A stretch of 64,000 nucleotides of DNA from JBBIGV01 sp037447335 (GTDB lineage Bacteria > Bacteroidota > Ignavibacteria > Ignavibacteriales > Ignavibacteriaceae), in NCBI GenBank assembly GCA_037447335.1, contig JBBIGV010000005.1:1-64000 (forward strand), given 5' to 3'. The notes beneath the pieces were generated by a model that did not search any database, was not told where the DNA came from, and was given only the letters and a program-made list of their open reading frames with translations. This document shows positions 17,739 through 26,936 of this stretch, one piece after another; the stretch's first letter is position 1, and every line of letters starts with the position of its first letter. A program made the translations under genes and the position numbers.

Positions 17739-18499
17739 TCTTCTTCTTTGCTGTAATATTTATCATAAAGAAATCTTGCACGGTCAAGATCTTCAGGCGT
17801 ATCAACAGAAAATGATTCGTATTCTGTAACAACTACTTTAATCCTGATACCGTTTTCAAGTAATCTTAGCTGTTCAAGCTTTTCAGTTTTTTCCAGATCG
17901 GTTGGTGCCAGCAATGAAAACCTTTGCAGAGCTTCCCGCCTATAAACATATAAGCCAGCGTGTTTATAAATCTCGGCATTCCTTATTCTTTCCAGATTCG
18001 AGCGGGCATCTCTCACAAACGGTATAGGCGACCTTGAGAAATAAAGAGCAAAATTGTTGTAATCAAAAACAACTTTCGGGATAGAAGGAGATTTAAGTTC
18101 CTGCACCGTTTGAATTCTTTTTGCAAGAGTTGAGACCTGAATGTCTTTTGAAAACAACAATGGTTCTATAGCCTGATCGATCATTTTTCCGTTGATAAAA
18201 GGTTCATCACCCTGAATGTTTACAATTATTTCTGCTTTACGCAATCTGTTTGCAACATAAGCAATACGGTCTGAACCTGTTGTAATATCTTTCGGAGTCA
18301 TTACAACATCAGCGCCGAAGCTTTGAGCCACTTCAGATACCTTATCATCGTCAACTGCAATTATGATACGGTTTATCAGCCTGGATTTTCTGACACGTTC
18401 GTAGGTGTGTTGTATCATCGGTTTGCCGCCGATTTGTGCAAGCGGTTTTCCAAGCAGGCGTGTCGAGGCAAATCGGGCTGGTATTATCCCAACTATCAT
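17735..18499 (-). CDS. kdsB: 3-deoxy-manno-octulosonate cytidylyltransferase (CMP-KDO synthetase)
   Basis: A 254-aa cytosolic enzyme that activates KDO with CTP for lipopolysaccharide core synthesis. The N-terminal nucleotide-binding signature IIPARFASTRLLGKPLA is intact, followed by QGDEPFI and a conserved HAGLYVYRREAL segment. Its length matches the family (about 250 aa). It is direct evidence that the organism makes a KDO-containing LPS-type outer membrane. It is the gene upstream of the desulfhydrase-like gene and 39 bp downstream of gatC. Confidence 0.95.
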   Translation of the reverse strand: MIVGIIPARFASTRLLGKPLAQIGGKPMIQHTYERVRKSRLINRIIIAVDDDKVSEVAQSFGADVVMTPKDITTGSDRIAYVANRLRKAEIIVNIQGDEPFINGKMIDQAIEPLLFSKDIQVSTLAKRIQTVQELKSPSIPKVVFDYNNFALYFSRSPIPFVRDARSNLERIRNAEIYKHAGLYVYRREALQRFSLLAPTDLEKTEKLEQLRLLENGIRIKVVVTEYESFSVDTPEDLDRARFLYDKYYSKEEE

Positions 18500-18538
18500 T
18501 TTGTTATAAATTAAAAAATGCTTTGTAGTAACTGAATG

Positions 18539-18832
18539 TTAATCATTATCAATCACTTTCGGAACACGGAAAAATTCATCATCTGCATCGGGCGCATTCT
18601 TAAGCGCATTTTCACGATCAATACTTTGTTTTGTTTTATCTTCTCTGAAAACATTTATGCTTTCAACCGGATGCGACAGCGGTTCAATGTTCTCCGTATC
18701 AAGTTCGTTTAGCTTAGCCATGTATTCAAGTATCTGGTTTAACTGCTCAGTAAAGTTTTCGATCTCTTTATCCGAAAATTTTAAACGTGCTAATGAAGCA
18801 ATATGTTCAACATCTTTTTTTGTTACTGACAT
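18539..18832 (-). CDS. gatC: Aspartyl/glutamyl-tRNA amidotransferase subunit C
   Basis: A 97-aa protein that holds GatA and GatB together in the GatCAB amidotransferase. The N-terminal VEHIASLARL, the central LNQILEYMAKLNELDTENIEPLSHP and the C-terminal FRVPKVI are the hallmark segments. GatA and GatB are not in the window. Because asnS is present at 46705, GatCAB probably serves Gln-tRNA(Gln) formation in this organism. This is inference. It lies 3 bp after the acyltransferase gene. Confidence 0.95.
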   Translation of the reverse strand: MSVTKKDVEHIASLARLKFSDKEIENFTEQLNQILEYMAKLNELDTENIEPLSHPVESINVFREDKTKQSIDRENALKNAPDADDEFFRVPKVIDND

Positions 18833-18835
18833 GGT

Positions 18836-19543
18836 TCACTCATACTTATTATAATTTTGAATGATAATATCTCTTACTTTTTCCATAAGGTCAAGTTCAT
18901 CCTGCCGCGAATTAATATTTTCCGTTTGGATCGGCTCATCGATAACCAACAGAACTTCCCTCGGTTTTATTTTAAATGAACCTTTGGGCATTATCTTATC
19001 TGTTCCTTTTACTGTAACAGGAACAACCGGATAGCCTGCTTTTGCAGCAAGATTAAAAGCCCCTCGTTTAAATAATTGAACTTCGCCGTTTTTACTTCTT
19101 GTGCCTTCAGGAAAAACAACCACCGAAGTCTTTTTCTTCGTCATACGAATCTTTGCCTCTTCAATACTCTTTAATGCTTTTTCAGCATTGCTCCTGTCAA
19201 TTTTTATGTGAGGTCCGAGCTGAAGCTGCCAGCCGAAAACCGGAATCCGCGCAAGTTCTTTTTTAAAAATCATTCCGATTCGTTTTGTAAGATGCCGCTG
19301 CAATACTGCAATATCAAACTGGCTGGTATGGTTTGAAGCATACACATAAACTTTATCTTCATCAACATTTTCTTTACCGATTACCTTTACCCTGACTCCG
19401 CCAAGCCATAAAACCCCACCAGAGAAAAGTTTTTGAAGCCAGAAATAAGAACCAAAGCTGCGGTCAAACAGGTCAAAGATTAATGCAGTTACAGAGAAAA
19501 AACCAGTATATAAAAATATGGCTGTTAGTCTTAGTAGTGTCAT
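18836..19543 (-). CDS. plsC: 1-acyl-sn-glycerol-3-phosphate acyltransferase
   Basis: A 235-aa membrane-bound enzyme that makes phosphatidic acid from lysophosphatidic acid. The catalytic H-x4-D motif is H72 to D77 in NHTSQFD. The second block FPEGTRSKNG binds the glycerol phosphate. One N-terminal hydrophobic segment (about residues 5-25) anchors it in the inner membrane. It overlaps the Ste24-like gene by 4 bp and is followed at once by gatC, so these genes form one transcription unit. Confidence 0.92.
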   Translation of the reverse strand: MTLLRLTAIFLYTGFFSVTALIFDLFDRSFGSYFWLQKLFSGGVLWLGGVRVKVIGKENVDEDKVYVYASNHTSQFDIAVLQRHLTKRIGMIFKKELARIPVFGWQLQLGPHIKIDRSNAEKALKSIEEAKIRMTKKKTSVVVFPEGTRSKNGEVQLFKRGAFNLAAKAGYPVVPVTVKGTDKIMPKGSFKIKPREVLLVIDEPIQTENINSRQDELDLMEKVRDIIIQNYNKYE

Positions 19544-20700
19544 GATTCTTTAATATCAGCAACAGAGGTAATTTCACCTTGTTTAAAATATTCGCCAGTG
19601 GCAAAGTCTTTTTTAAGAAAATCATTTATGGCATTTATTCTTTTTTGAACAGACGGATGGCTGTAAAAGAACCACTCAACAAAAGGGTGCGGCTGACGAT
19701 CACCAAGATTCTGATCCGTAAGTTTTTCCAGTGTACTTATAAACGCATCACTTTTTCCTGTAACGCTGATTGCATATTCATCTGCTTCATATTCATATTT
19801 TCTTGAAAGGATGTTACTGAGAGGAGTTAGAACTAACCCGATTAGCATTCCCCACAATGCAAGTAAAGGCAAGGCAGCAATTTCTGTTATTGATTTAAAA
19901 CCCCAAACGGGAAGACTGATCTCATATAAGAGGGCTATCAAAAATAAAGTAAGAAAACTGAAAGCCGTTCCGATTGTAATATTTTTTATAATGTGTTTCT
20001 TTTTATAATGACCTAGTTCGTGAGCAATTACGGTTTCAATTTCATCTTTTGTATAATTATCAAGCAGGGTATCGCCAAGAAGTATTCTTTTGGATTTTCC
20101 GATACCGGTAAAAGCTGCATTAGCTTTTTTAGTATTCTTACTCATATCGAATCTGAAAACATTCTGAACCTTAATGCCTGCATCAGCAGCCAGTGATTCA
20201 ATTTTTTGTTTTAGTTCTTCGTCATCGATCGGTGTGAGCTTATAAAACAAGGGCAGAATAAAAACCGGTACTATCCGCGCAAGCACAACTGAAACTAAAA
20301 ACAATACAATTGCAAAAGGCAGCCACCATAGCGAACCAAATTCAATCAGTGAATAAAAGAAAAACAATAAAATAGGGATGGCTATTATTGTTGATACAAG
20401 AGCCCCTTTTAATTCCTCTTTAATCCATTGAAAAAAATTCTGGTTCGAAAGATTGTACTTGTGTTCAAGGATGAAACCTGAGTAAAAATTTAAAGGAAAA
20501 AAAATAACAGAGCTTGCAACTCCAATCGAAAAAACATATGCAAGGAATACAAGATATTCGTTAACAAAATAATTTCTGATTTCGGCAACAAGTGCGCTGC
20601 TTAAACTACCTGAAATGAATAATAATAAGAGAGTAAACGTTAAAATGGTTTGTGAAATTCCGAGTAATAGTTTTGTCCTGTTATATTTCTTTGCATTCAT
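19540..20700 (-). CDS. Ste24-like (M48) membrane zinc metalloprotease
   Basis: A 386-aa protein with several transmembrane helices in the first 150 residues and two more after the active site. The zinc site HELGH lies at residues 227-231, with a third ligand probably in EYEADEYA near residue 303. The arrangement matches CAAX prenyl protease 1 (Ste24) type M48 enzymes. As bacteria lack classic prenylated CAAX proteins, the role is likely membrane-protein quality control. It overlaps plsC by 4 bp. Confidence 0.88.
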   Translation of the reverse strand: MNAKKYNRTKLLLGISQTILTFTLLLLFISGSLSSALVAEIRNYFVNEYLVFLAYVFSIGVASSVIFFPLNFYSGFILEHKYNLSNQNFFQWIKEELKGALVSTIIAIPILLFFFYSLIEFGSLWWLPFAIVLFLVSVVLARIVPVFILPLFYKLTPIDDEELKQKIESLAADAGIKVQNVFRFDMSKNTKKANAAFTGIGKSKRILLGDTLLDNYTKDEIETVIAHELGHYKKKHIIKNITIGTAFSFLTLFLIALLYEISLPVWGFKSITEIAALPLLALWGMLIGLVLTPLSNILSRKYEYEADEYAISVTGKSDAFISTLEKLTDQNLGDRQPHPFVEWFFYSHPSVQKRINAINDFLKKDFATGEYFKQGEITSVADIKES

Positions 20701-20701
20701 T

Positions 20702-21154
20702 TTAATCTTTGCTGCGGTTTTCTTCGTGTATCTGTCTCAGCACCTCTTCAATTCGCAAAAGAATGTCTCTGGATTTAACCCGCGGAACATAATCTGCCGC
20801 AATTTCCACAGCTTCTTCCATAAGTAATTCCCACTCGTTGTCATCTTCTTCAAGCGACGCATCAATCAAACAATATCCAACATATATTCCCCATTGAAGT
20901 ATATGTATATTCATGGGGTCAGGATTATCGGAAAATAAAGTTTTTTGAATTTGGTTTTCAGTCATTCCGGCGGCTTTGAATAACTGCATTAAAAACGGAA
21001 TGTAAAGAATAGAATCCTCAGAAAGAAAATCTAATTCTTCATTAATGGAATCTAAGATTTCATCAATCTCTTTTTTTGATAGCTGTGATTTTACCGGCTC
21101 TTTTTTCTTTGGAGCCGTATTCAGTTTGAAAATTTTTGCTTTTTGCTTTTTCAC
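20702..21154 (-). CDS. Conserved-looking protein of unknown function
   Basis: I do not recognise this 150-aa protein. It is soluble, acidic and mostly helical by composition, with a Lys-rich N-terminus and an acidic stretch (LEEDDNEWELLMEEAVEI). It lacks a signal peptide, membrane segment or Cys pair. It lies 1 bp upstream of the Ste24-like gene, so it begins the 21154-to-16785 minus-strand gene run and is probably cotranscribed with it. Confidence 0.7.
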   Translation of the reverse strand: MKKQKAKIFKLNTAPKKKEPVKSQLSKKEIDEILDSINEELDFLSEDSILYIPFLMQLFKAAGMTENQIQKTLFSDNPDPMNIHILQWGIYVGYCLIDASLEEDDNEWELLMEEAVEIAADYVPRVKSRDILLRIEEVLRQIHEENRSKD

Positions 21155-21266
21155 AATATCCTGTAATGTTATTTGATAATAAATCCCGCCGTAAATATCT
21201 GTTATTTTTCTGACTTATTAAAGAAGGAGGATATTTTTTACAGATAAAACAGGCAGGCAATCAGTA

Positions 21267-21339
21267 AGAGGCTGCTGATTAAAGTTAATCTTCCTTTAAA
21301 ACTGTTTTAAATATTGAAGATTAAATAACAGCAGCCTCT
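21267..21339. repeat. Long imperfect palindrome downstream of the ALDH7 gene
   Basis: The ends AGAGGCTGCTG and CAGCAGCCTCT are perfect 11-bp complements 51 nt apart, and an inner pair (TTAATCTTC / GAAGATTAA) nests within them. The element starts 9 bp past the stop codon of the minus-strand dehydrogenase. It may act as a terminator or 3'-end stabiliser, or be one of the intergenic palindromes seen elsewhere in this window. Confidence 0.5.
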
Positions 21340-21347
21340 GAGTTCAA

Positions 21348-22880
21348 TCAGATATCGAATTTAACACCCTGCGCAAGAGGCAGGACAGAACCAAAATTAA
21401 TCGTATTTGTTTGTTGTCTCATATAAGCCTTCCACGAGTCTGAACCTGACTCACGTCCACCGCCTGTTTCCTTTTCGCCGCCGAAAGCGCCGCCAATTTC
21501 AGCGCCGGATGTACCAATGTTCACATTTGCAATACCGCAATCCGAACCCCACGCAGATAAGAAGTACTCAGCTTCACGCAAGTTATTTGTGAAAATCGAT
21601 GAAGATAATCCCTGCACAACACCATTCTGAAGTTCAACGGCTTCTTCGATTCCATTCTTGTATTTCATTAAATAGAGAATCGGGGCGAATGTTTCTTCCT
21701 GTACAATTTCGTAGTGATTTTCTGCTTCAACAAGTGCGGGAACAACATAAGAACCCGATTCATATCCTTTGCCTGAAAGAACATCACCGCCAAAAATTAT
21801 TTTGCCGCCTTCTTTCTTAACGCGTTCAAGTGCATTTGTGAAATCCTTTACCGCGTCTTTATCAATAAGCGGACCTGCGTGATTGTTTGCATCAAGCGGA
21901 TTACCGATTCTTAAACTCTTGTATGCTTTTAGAAGTGAATCTTTAACCTGATCATATATTGAATCATGAATAATTAACCTTCGTGTAGATGTGCATCGCT
22001 GCCCTGCGGTTCCAACCGCACCAAATACTACTGCCGGTATAGCAATTTTGAGATCAGCATCAGGAGTGATGATTATAGCGTTGTTTCCGCCAAGCTCAAG
22101 AATTGCTTTGCCAAATCTTTTTGCAATTACTTCACCTGCATGCCGGCCTACGCGTGTTGAACCGGTAACGGAAATAAGCGGCACTCTTTTATCGTTCAGA
22201 ATTTTTTCGCCTATAGTTGAGCCTCTTCCGATGATGAGACTAAACAATCCTTCAGGCAAATTATTTTCTTTAAGTACCGGTGCAATAATATTCTGAGTTG
22301 CTATTGCTGCAAGAGGAACCTTGGAAGATGGTTTCCAGATATTTACATCGCCGCATACCGCTGCTATCATTGCATTCCATGACCATACTGCAACCGGAAA
22401 ATTAAAAGCCGATATAGTGCAGACGATTCCCAATGGATGATACTGATCATACATTCTGTGGTTTGGTCGTTCCGATTGCATGGTAAAGCCGTAAAGTTGT
22501 CTTGACAGTCCAACAGCAAAATCACAAATATCAATCATCTCCTGAACTTCGCCTAATCCTTCCTGAAGAGATTTCCCCATTTCGAATGAGACGAGCTTTC
22601 CGAGCGGTTCTTTGTATTCTCTTAACCTGTTCCCGATTTGCCTTACAATCTCACCTCGTTTTGGAGCTGGCATTTGTCTCCAGAATTTAAATGCTTCCTC
22701 ACCTTTTTTGATAAGATTTTCATAATCATTTTCGGAAGCCTGATAAACTGAAGCAATGTATTCCCCGCTTGCAGGCGAATAAATTTTTAATTCGCCCTGA
22801 TCTGTTGTTTCATTCCAGACAGTTCCGCTGGAAGATCCGAAATTTTTTTCTTTTATCCCCAGAGTTTTTAATAGATCCAT
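21348..22880 (-). CDS. ALDH7-type semialdehyde dehydrogenase (alpha-aminoadipic semialdehyde type)
   Basis: A 510-aa NAD(P)-dependent aldehyde dehydrogenase. The catalytic Cys sits in GTAGQRCTSTRRL near residue 292, the block typical of ALDH7 (antiquitin, AmaB, piperideine-6-carboxylate dehydrogenase). The glutamate region LELGGNNAIII is intact. Family enzymes oxidise alpha-aminoadipic semialdehyde in lysine catabolism. It is preceded on the same strand by an Rrf2-type regulator 17 bp upstream, which may control it. The substrate is inferred from family only. Confidence 0.88.
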   Translation of the reverse strand: MDLLKTLGIKEKNFGSSSGTVWNETTDQGELKIYSPASGEYIASVYQASENDYENLIKKGEEAFKFWRQMPAPKRGEIVRQIGNRLREYKEPLGKLVSFEMGKSLQEGLGEVQEMIDICDFAVGLSRQLYGFTMQSERPNHRMYDQYHPLGIVCTISAFNFPVAVWSWNAMIAAVCGDVNIWKPSSKVPLAAIATQNIIAPVLKENNLPEGLFSLIIGRGSTIGEKILNDKRVPLISVTGSTRVGRHAGEVIAKRFGKAILELGGNNAIIITPDADLKIAIPAVVFGAVGTAGQRCTSTRRLIIHDSIYDQVKDSLLKAYKSLRIGNPLDANNHAGPLIDKDAVKDFTNALERVKKEGGKIIFGGDVLSGKGYESGSYVVPALVEAENHYEIVQEETFAPILYLMKYKNGIEEAVELQNGVVQGLSSSIFTNNLREAEYFLSAWGSDCGIANVNIGTSGAEIGGAFGGEKETGGGRESGSDSWKAYMRQQTNTINFGSVLPLAQGVKFDI

Positions 22881-22897
22881 GATATTCCCTTTCTATT

Positions 22898-23317
22898 TTA
22901 AGATTTAATTTGTTCGATAACTGATTTTAAAGTAATTAATCTCATCCTGTCTTCAATATCCACCTGTATATCGGCAAACAGTTGAAGAAAAAAGTTATTA
23001 AGCTTTTTTGTTTGTGAAACTGATTTGCCATTGATTCCCGTAAAATCCATATGAAAAGCTTTTCTTTCTTCAACCGAGCAATAAATTTCCTGGAGATGAA
23101 TTTGGTCGGGGGATTTATTAAGAGTGAAACCGCCAGTAATTCCCTGTGTGCTTATAACAATTTTACTCTTAACAAGGTAAGAGAGAATTTTCCGCAGCTT
23201 TGACGCGTTAACGCCAATTTGCTCAGCTATTTCTGTGCTTGTTTTTGGATCAGGCGCAGAAGCTGCTAAGTAAGACAAAGCTTTTACAGCAGTGGACAGT
23301 TTTGTTGAAGCGGACAT
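22898..23317 (-). CDS. Rrf2 family transcriptional regulator
   Basis: A 139-aa DNA-binding protein with an N-terminal winged helix (TKLSTAVKALSYLA, then SKLRKILSYLVKSKIV and GGFTLNKSPDQI). Iron-sulfur Rrf2 proteins such as IscR and NsrR use three Cys residues. Here I count a single Cys near residue 80, so it probably does not bind a cluster and senses another signal. It lies directly upstream of the ALDH7 gene and probably forms an operon with it. A 19-bp inverted repeat 32 bp upstream is a candidate operator. Confidence 0.85.
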   Translation of the reverse strand: MSASTKLSTAVKALSYLAASAPDPKTSTEIAEQIGVNASKLRKILSYLVKSKIVISTQGITGGFTLNKSPDQIHLQEIYCSVEERKAFHMDFTGINGKSVSQTKKLNNFFLQLFADIQVDIEDRMRLITLKSVIEQIKS

Positions 23318-23349
23318 AAGTTGAATTTTCTTTGCTTAATTTTTATAAT

Positions 23350-23368
23350 TGTTACAGTAAGTGTAACA
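23350..23368. promoter_or_regulatory. Candidate Rrf2 operator
   Basis: A perfect inverted repeat TGTTACA-N5-TGTAACA lies 32 bp upstream of the Rrf2 start codon. Its size and symmetry suit a dimeric winged-helix regulator that controls its own promoter and the downstream aldehyde dehydrogenase. Confidence 0.6.
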
Positions 23369-23539
23369 TTTTATGATTAAAAAAGCAAATTAAATCCGGT
23401 CTGAAGTAAAAAAATAAAAAATCGAGTGTCAGTACTTAGATTTTCATAATCTTTCTTTGTTAATTGTTTTTACCAAACATTATTTTGGCTCCGTTTATTG
23501 TACTGCCAAAACAAGAGATAGTCTTATCGATTAAAATAA

Positions 23540-23788
23540 TTCCTGAATAAGCTGTATTATAAGTTGTTTGTTGAGAATGTTGATATACTGGATAGAACCC
23601 CTATACTTGATATCAAAGCATATGTTAGTCAGTTTGATGCTGTTGAAGAGGAGAGAACAGGCTGGTTGACCGAAAATATAAAAGTATCTGAAATTAAGAG
23701 AAATCAGATAATCGATTTTCTTAATAACCCGGCATTACAAAACAATCAAACCAATTGTTTCTTACTTACCGAAAATTATCAGACTTAA
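23540..23788 (+). pseudogene. Remnant of TrmO (tRNA m6t6A37 methyltransferase) C-terminal region
   Basis: The open frame encodes the segment VENVDILDRTPILDIKAYVS followed by QFD, which matches the end of the conserved domain of TrmO/TsaA (usually VDILDGTPVLDIKPY). Only this piece is left. The frame is closed by a TAA at 23537-23539, and the N-terminal catalytic part is absent upstream. A short acidic helix and a poorly conserved tail follow. Any start would be a TTG with no clear ribosome binding site. I read it as a decayed gene fragment next to citrate synthase. Confidence 0.75.
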
Positions 23789-23809
23789 TATTCGAAAAGC
23801 TAATCCTGT

Positions 23810-25084
23810 TTAATTTATTAAATCTTTTATGAACTGTGTTGTGACTGATTTAGGTCTTATAAGCGGATTCATCATTGCACGGTTTATCACTGCCTGCGAT
23901 GTTAACCCGAGGCACCTTGATGCGCCGAATACAACTGTGTAATACGAAAATTCAGTCAATCCATAATAATAGAGCATTACACCCGAAGCTGCATCAACAT
24001 TAGGCCACGGGTTTTTGATTTTACTGATCTTCTTTAATTCTTCGGGCACTACCTCAAAAATCCGTGCAACAGTCTGGAACATCGGGTAATCAGGGAAATG
24101 TTTCTTACCGAAATCAAGGAATGCATCAAACCGCGGGTCAGTAATTCGAAGGACTGCGTGCCCGTAACCTGGTATCACCTGTCCTGCTTCAAGAGTTTCA
24201 TGAACAAGTGAACGGATCTGATCGTGTGAAGGACTGCCTCCAAACCTCTCCATAATTTCCATTATCCATTTCAGGGTTTCCTGGTTTGCAAGCCCATGGA
24301 GCGGACCGGCAAGTCCGTTAAACCCTCCCGATATTGCATAATAAAGATCGGATAGGGCTGAATTGATTGTCTGCATTGTTAATGCGCTGACATTTCCGCC
24401 TTCATGATCGCAGTGCGCAACAAGATATAATCTCATCAGATCGTAAAATTCTTTTGAAGCATCCGGTAATCCTAACTGATGCACATAATCGCCGGTGAAA
24501 TCAAGTTCCGGATTTTGTTTTATAAGTGCACCTTTATTAAATCTTATACGATAAACGCCCGCAGCAATTGCAGGAATTTTGGCAACGAGGTTTAGTGCAT
24601 CTTCAAGAGTAGGTTTCCAGTGCTCATCTTTTCTTATGCCCTTATCATACTGTGCAGCAAAGGCAGATTCTTTCTGCATTACAAGTATAGCCGTGTTGAA
24701 CATAGCCATTGGATGAGATTCTTCCGGCATAGCTTTAATTACGTTCCAGACATACGCGGGCACAAACTTTCGTTTCTTAAGTTCATCAGAAAAATCTTTT
24801 AATTCAGACTGATCAGGAAGTTCTCCGGTTAACAGAAGGAAAAAAATCTGTTCCGGTGTAAGATCAATCAATTCGCGTAAAGGTCGTCCGCGAATGATCA
24901 GACCTTGTTCCTGGGGAACACGTGAAGTATCGCAAATAAGTGATCGAACACCTCTCATACCGCCGTATGCCTGTTTCACGGTCACATCAGAGAGAACTTT
25001 ATCTCCCGATTTGGAGATTATTTCATCAGCTTCTTTTCTCCATTCAGGAATTTTTTTGGATAGTTTTTCAAAAATACCGGACAT
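23810..25084 (-). CDS. gltA: Citrate synthase
   Basis: A 424-aa enzyme that condenses oxaloacetate and acetyl-CoA at the entry to the TCA cycle. The active-site blocks are visible: HCDHEGGNVSA (first His), the GYGHAVLRITDPRF motif (second His) and GVMLYYYGL near the end. The N-terminal segment GMRGVRSLICDTS and the overall length resemble the mitochondrial-like citrate synthases found in several bacterial groups. It is transcribed alone toward the TrmO remnant. Confidence 0.95.
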   Translation of the reverse strand: MSGIFEKLSKKIPEWRKEADEIISKSGDKVLSDVTVKQAYGGMRGVRSLICDTSRVPQEQGLIIRGRPLRELIDLTPEQIFFLLLTGELPDQSELKDFSDELKKRKFVPAYVWNVIKAMPEESHPMAMFNTAILVMQKESAFAAQYDKGIRKDEHWKPTLEDALNLVAKIPAIAAGVYRIRFNKGALIKQNPELDFTGDYVHQLGLPDASKEFYDLMRLYLVAHCDHEGGNVSALTMQTINSALSDLYYAISGGFNGLAGPLHGLANQETLKWIMEIMERFGGSPSHDQIRSLVHETLEAGQVIPGYGHAVLRITDPRFDAFLDFGKKHFPDYPMFQTVARIFEVVPEELKKISKIKNPWPNVDAASGVMLYYYGLTEFSYYTVVFGASRCLGLTSQAVINRAMMNPLIRPKSVTTQFIKDLIN

Positions 25085-25233
25085 TCTAACCTTTTATTTT
25101 TTTACCTCAAAAATGCAAAATTGAGGAGCTAACATACGCCTTTTTTGATTTGGATTCAATAAAATTTCTACTGTTTTTTTTGACTTTTTGTGCAACTTAA
25201 AGTAATATTGATTAGATTTAGAAAGAGGTTGAT

Positions 25234-25641
25234 ATGAGTAATGAAATCAAAATAACTGAAGTGTTCCCGGTGCAGGCAAAAGTGCTTTATGATGCCTGGC
25301 TCAGCAGCGAGGAACACACAAATTTTACCGGCATCAATGCCGAGATTAATCCAAAACTAGGCGGCAAATTTCAGGCGGGTGATGGATACATGACTGGACG
25401 TAATTTACAATTACAGCCTTACGGCAGGATCGTTCAGTCGTGGCGGACAACTGAGTTCCCGGAAACAGCGCTAGACAGCACGGTTGAAATTCTGCTTCAG
25501 AAAGTTGACGGAGGTACTAAATTTACTTTGATTCATTCCGGCATTCCGCCTGGAGATGAACAAAAGTACGAAGATGGCTGGAGGAAATATTACATTAACC
25601 CTATGAAGGAATATTTTGCTGCTAAAGCTGAAAAGGTTTAA
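25234..25641 (+). CDS. SRPBCC/AHSA1-domain protein
   Basis: A 135-aa protein of the START-like SRPBCC superfamily. The N-terminal ITEVFPVQAKVLYDAWLS, the central GGKFQAGDGYMTG and the segment RIVQSWRTTEFPE are the typical AHSA1 (Hsp90 activator homology) pattern. Family members bind hydrophobic ligands or proteins, and most have no assigned role. An AGAGG ribosome binding site precedes the ATG. It is divergent from citrate synthase. Confidence 0.82.
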   Translation: MSNEIKITEVFPVQAKVLYDAWLSSEEHTNFTGINAEINPKLGGKFQAGDGYMTGRNLQLQPYGRIVQSWRTTEFPETALDSTVEILLQKVDGGTKFTLIHSGIPPGDEQKYEDGWRKYYINPMKEYFAAKAEKV

Positions 25642-25728
25642 CAGCCGCATATTGATAACCATATTTTTTCATTTCCATTTCAAGCCAGGGCATAACTGCG
25701 TTGTTTGCTTTTGTAATAATATAAGTGA

Positions 25729-26790
25729 TTAATAAAATAAATCTCTTCCGGTTACGGAACTTGTCTTACTTAAAAATCCATACCCAATCCCTGCACCAAT
25801 AACACTATACGAACCAATATTAAAATCCACGTTAAATACCAAACCAAAAAATTCATAAGCTGCACCTGCAACAAACCGCAGCCTGTTATTGCCGGTGGTA
25901 GAAAAATTTACTTTGTATGGTTCCATATTATTTGAGCCGCTGCCGGATGGATAATAGATATAATTTAGCTCCATTGTTGAAGATTCATACTGCAGTAAAG
26001 AATATAATTTCAAAAAGCCAGTATCTGTCCCGGCAATCAAGTTGAAAGCTAACCCCTCTGTAAATAAAAAATCTCTGCCTGTGGAATCGCTCAGGGAAAA
26101 GTTCTGATATGCAAACATTGCTGAAAGCTGAACGGGCAGTCCATAGAAGTATTGATTAAGATTGTGTCTTATACCAAATCCTCTGAAAGCAATGGCTCCA
26201 TAATCACCGATACTTAATGCTGGAAGAAATCTAAGCATCAAGTCAGTTCCCGCATAACTTCCAATCGTGATTTGTGGAATAAAAAACGGTACAAAACTTG
26301 TAGTTAGTAATCCGCCTATAGTTGATTCAGTCCACTTCTCAGTTACAGGATAAGAAATGCCTGCAATTGTTATTGTATCACCAATTTCCACAATTGCGCT
26401 GCCCGGCTTTTTTTCGCCAAAAATTGTCGGTGCGTTATTCACAGTGATTTTTGCTTTTACGGAATATGCAACACCGCTAATGTTATAATACGCAGTTTCA
26501 TGAAATTCACCGCTGAACGATGCATCAACCGGGGGAATAAATACACCAGAAAATTTTACACCAGCATATATGTTGAAGCCATCCGTAATGGGCGATGCTG
26601 AATGAATTAAAGAAGAATTCATTAAAGAACCAAAACCTGCAGCGAATGGTTTCAAATAATTTTCAGCGTACACGCCAAATACACTGCTTATTTTATAGCT
26701 AAGAGATTGCGCTTTAACAGGAACTAAGAATACACCCGTTATAAACAATAGAATTTTCAGCAGCCTGTAAATGTTATTACATCTGATCAT
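25729..26790 (-). CDS. Predicted outer-membrane beta-barrel protein (DUF6588-like)
   Basis: A 353-aa protein with an N-terminal signal peptide (cleavage near residue 27, VKAQS) and a body of alternating beta-strand segments that ends in an aromatic residue (RDLFY). This is the pattern of an outer-membrane barrel. The early region ENYLKPFAAGFGSLMN recalls DUF6588-type proteins of Bacteroidota. The ligand or role is unknown. Confidence 0.62.
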   Translation of the reverse strand: MIRCNNIYRLLKILLFITGVFLVPVKAQSLSYKISSVFGVYAENYLKPFAAGFGSLMNSSLIHSASPITDGFNIYAGVKFSGVFIPPVDASFSGEFHETAYYNISGVAYSVKAKITVNNAPTIFGEKKPGSAIVEIGDTITIAGISYPVTEKWTESTIGGLLTTSFVPFFIPQITIGSYAGTDLMLRFLPALSIGDYGAIAFRGFGIRHNLNQYFYGLPVQLSAMFAYQNFSLSDSTGRDFLFTEGLAFNLIAGTDTGFLKLYSLLQYESSTMELNYIYYPSGSGSNNMEPYKVNFSTTGNNRLRFVAGAAYEFFGLVFNVDFNIGSYSVIGAGIGYGFLSKTSSVTGRDLFY

Positions 26791-26936
26791 AGCAGATTAA
26801 TCCTTTGTTAATTCAGCCAACGTTCAGGTAAAACTAAAATAATAGATTTAATAATAAAATAACAATTATATTTACATTTCAATTAGAATAATTCAAGAAA
26901 ATTTAATCGTCCCAGTTATCAGATAAATCATTTACT

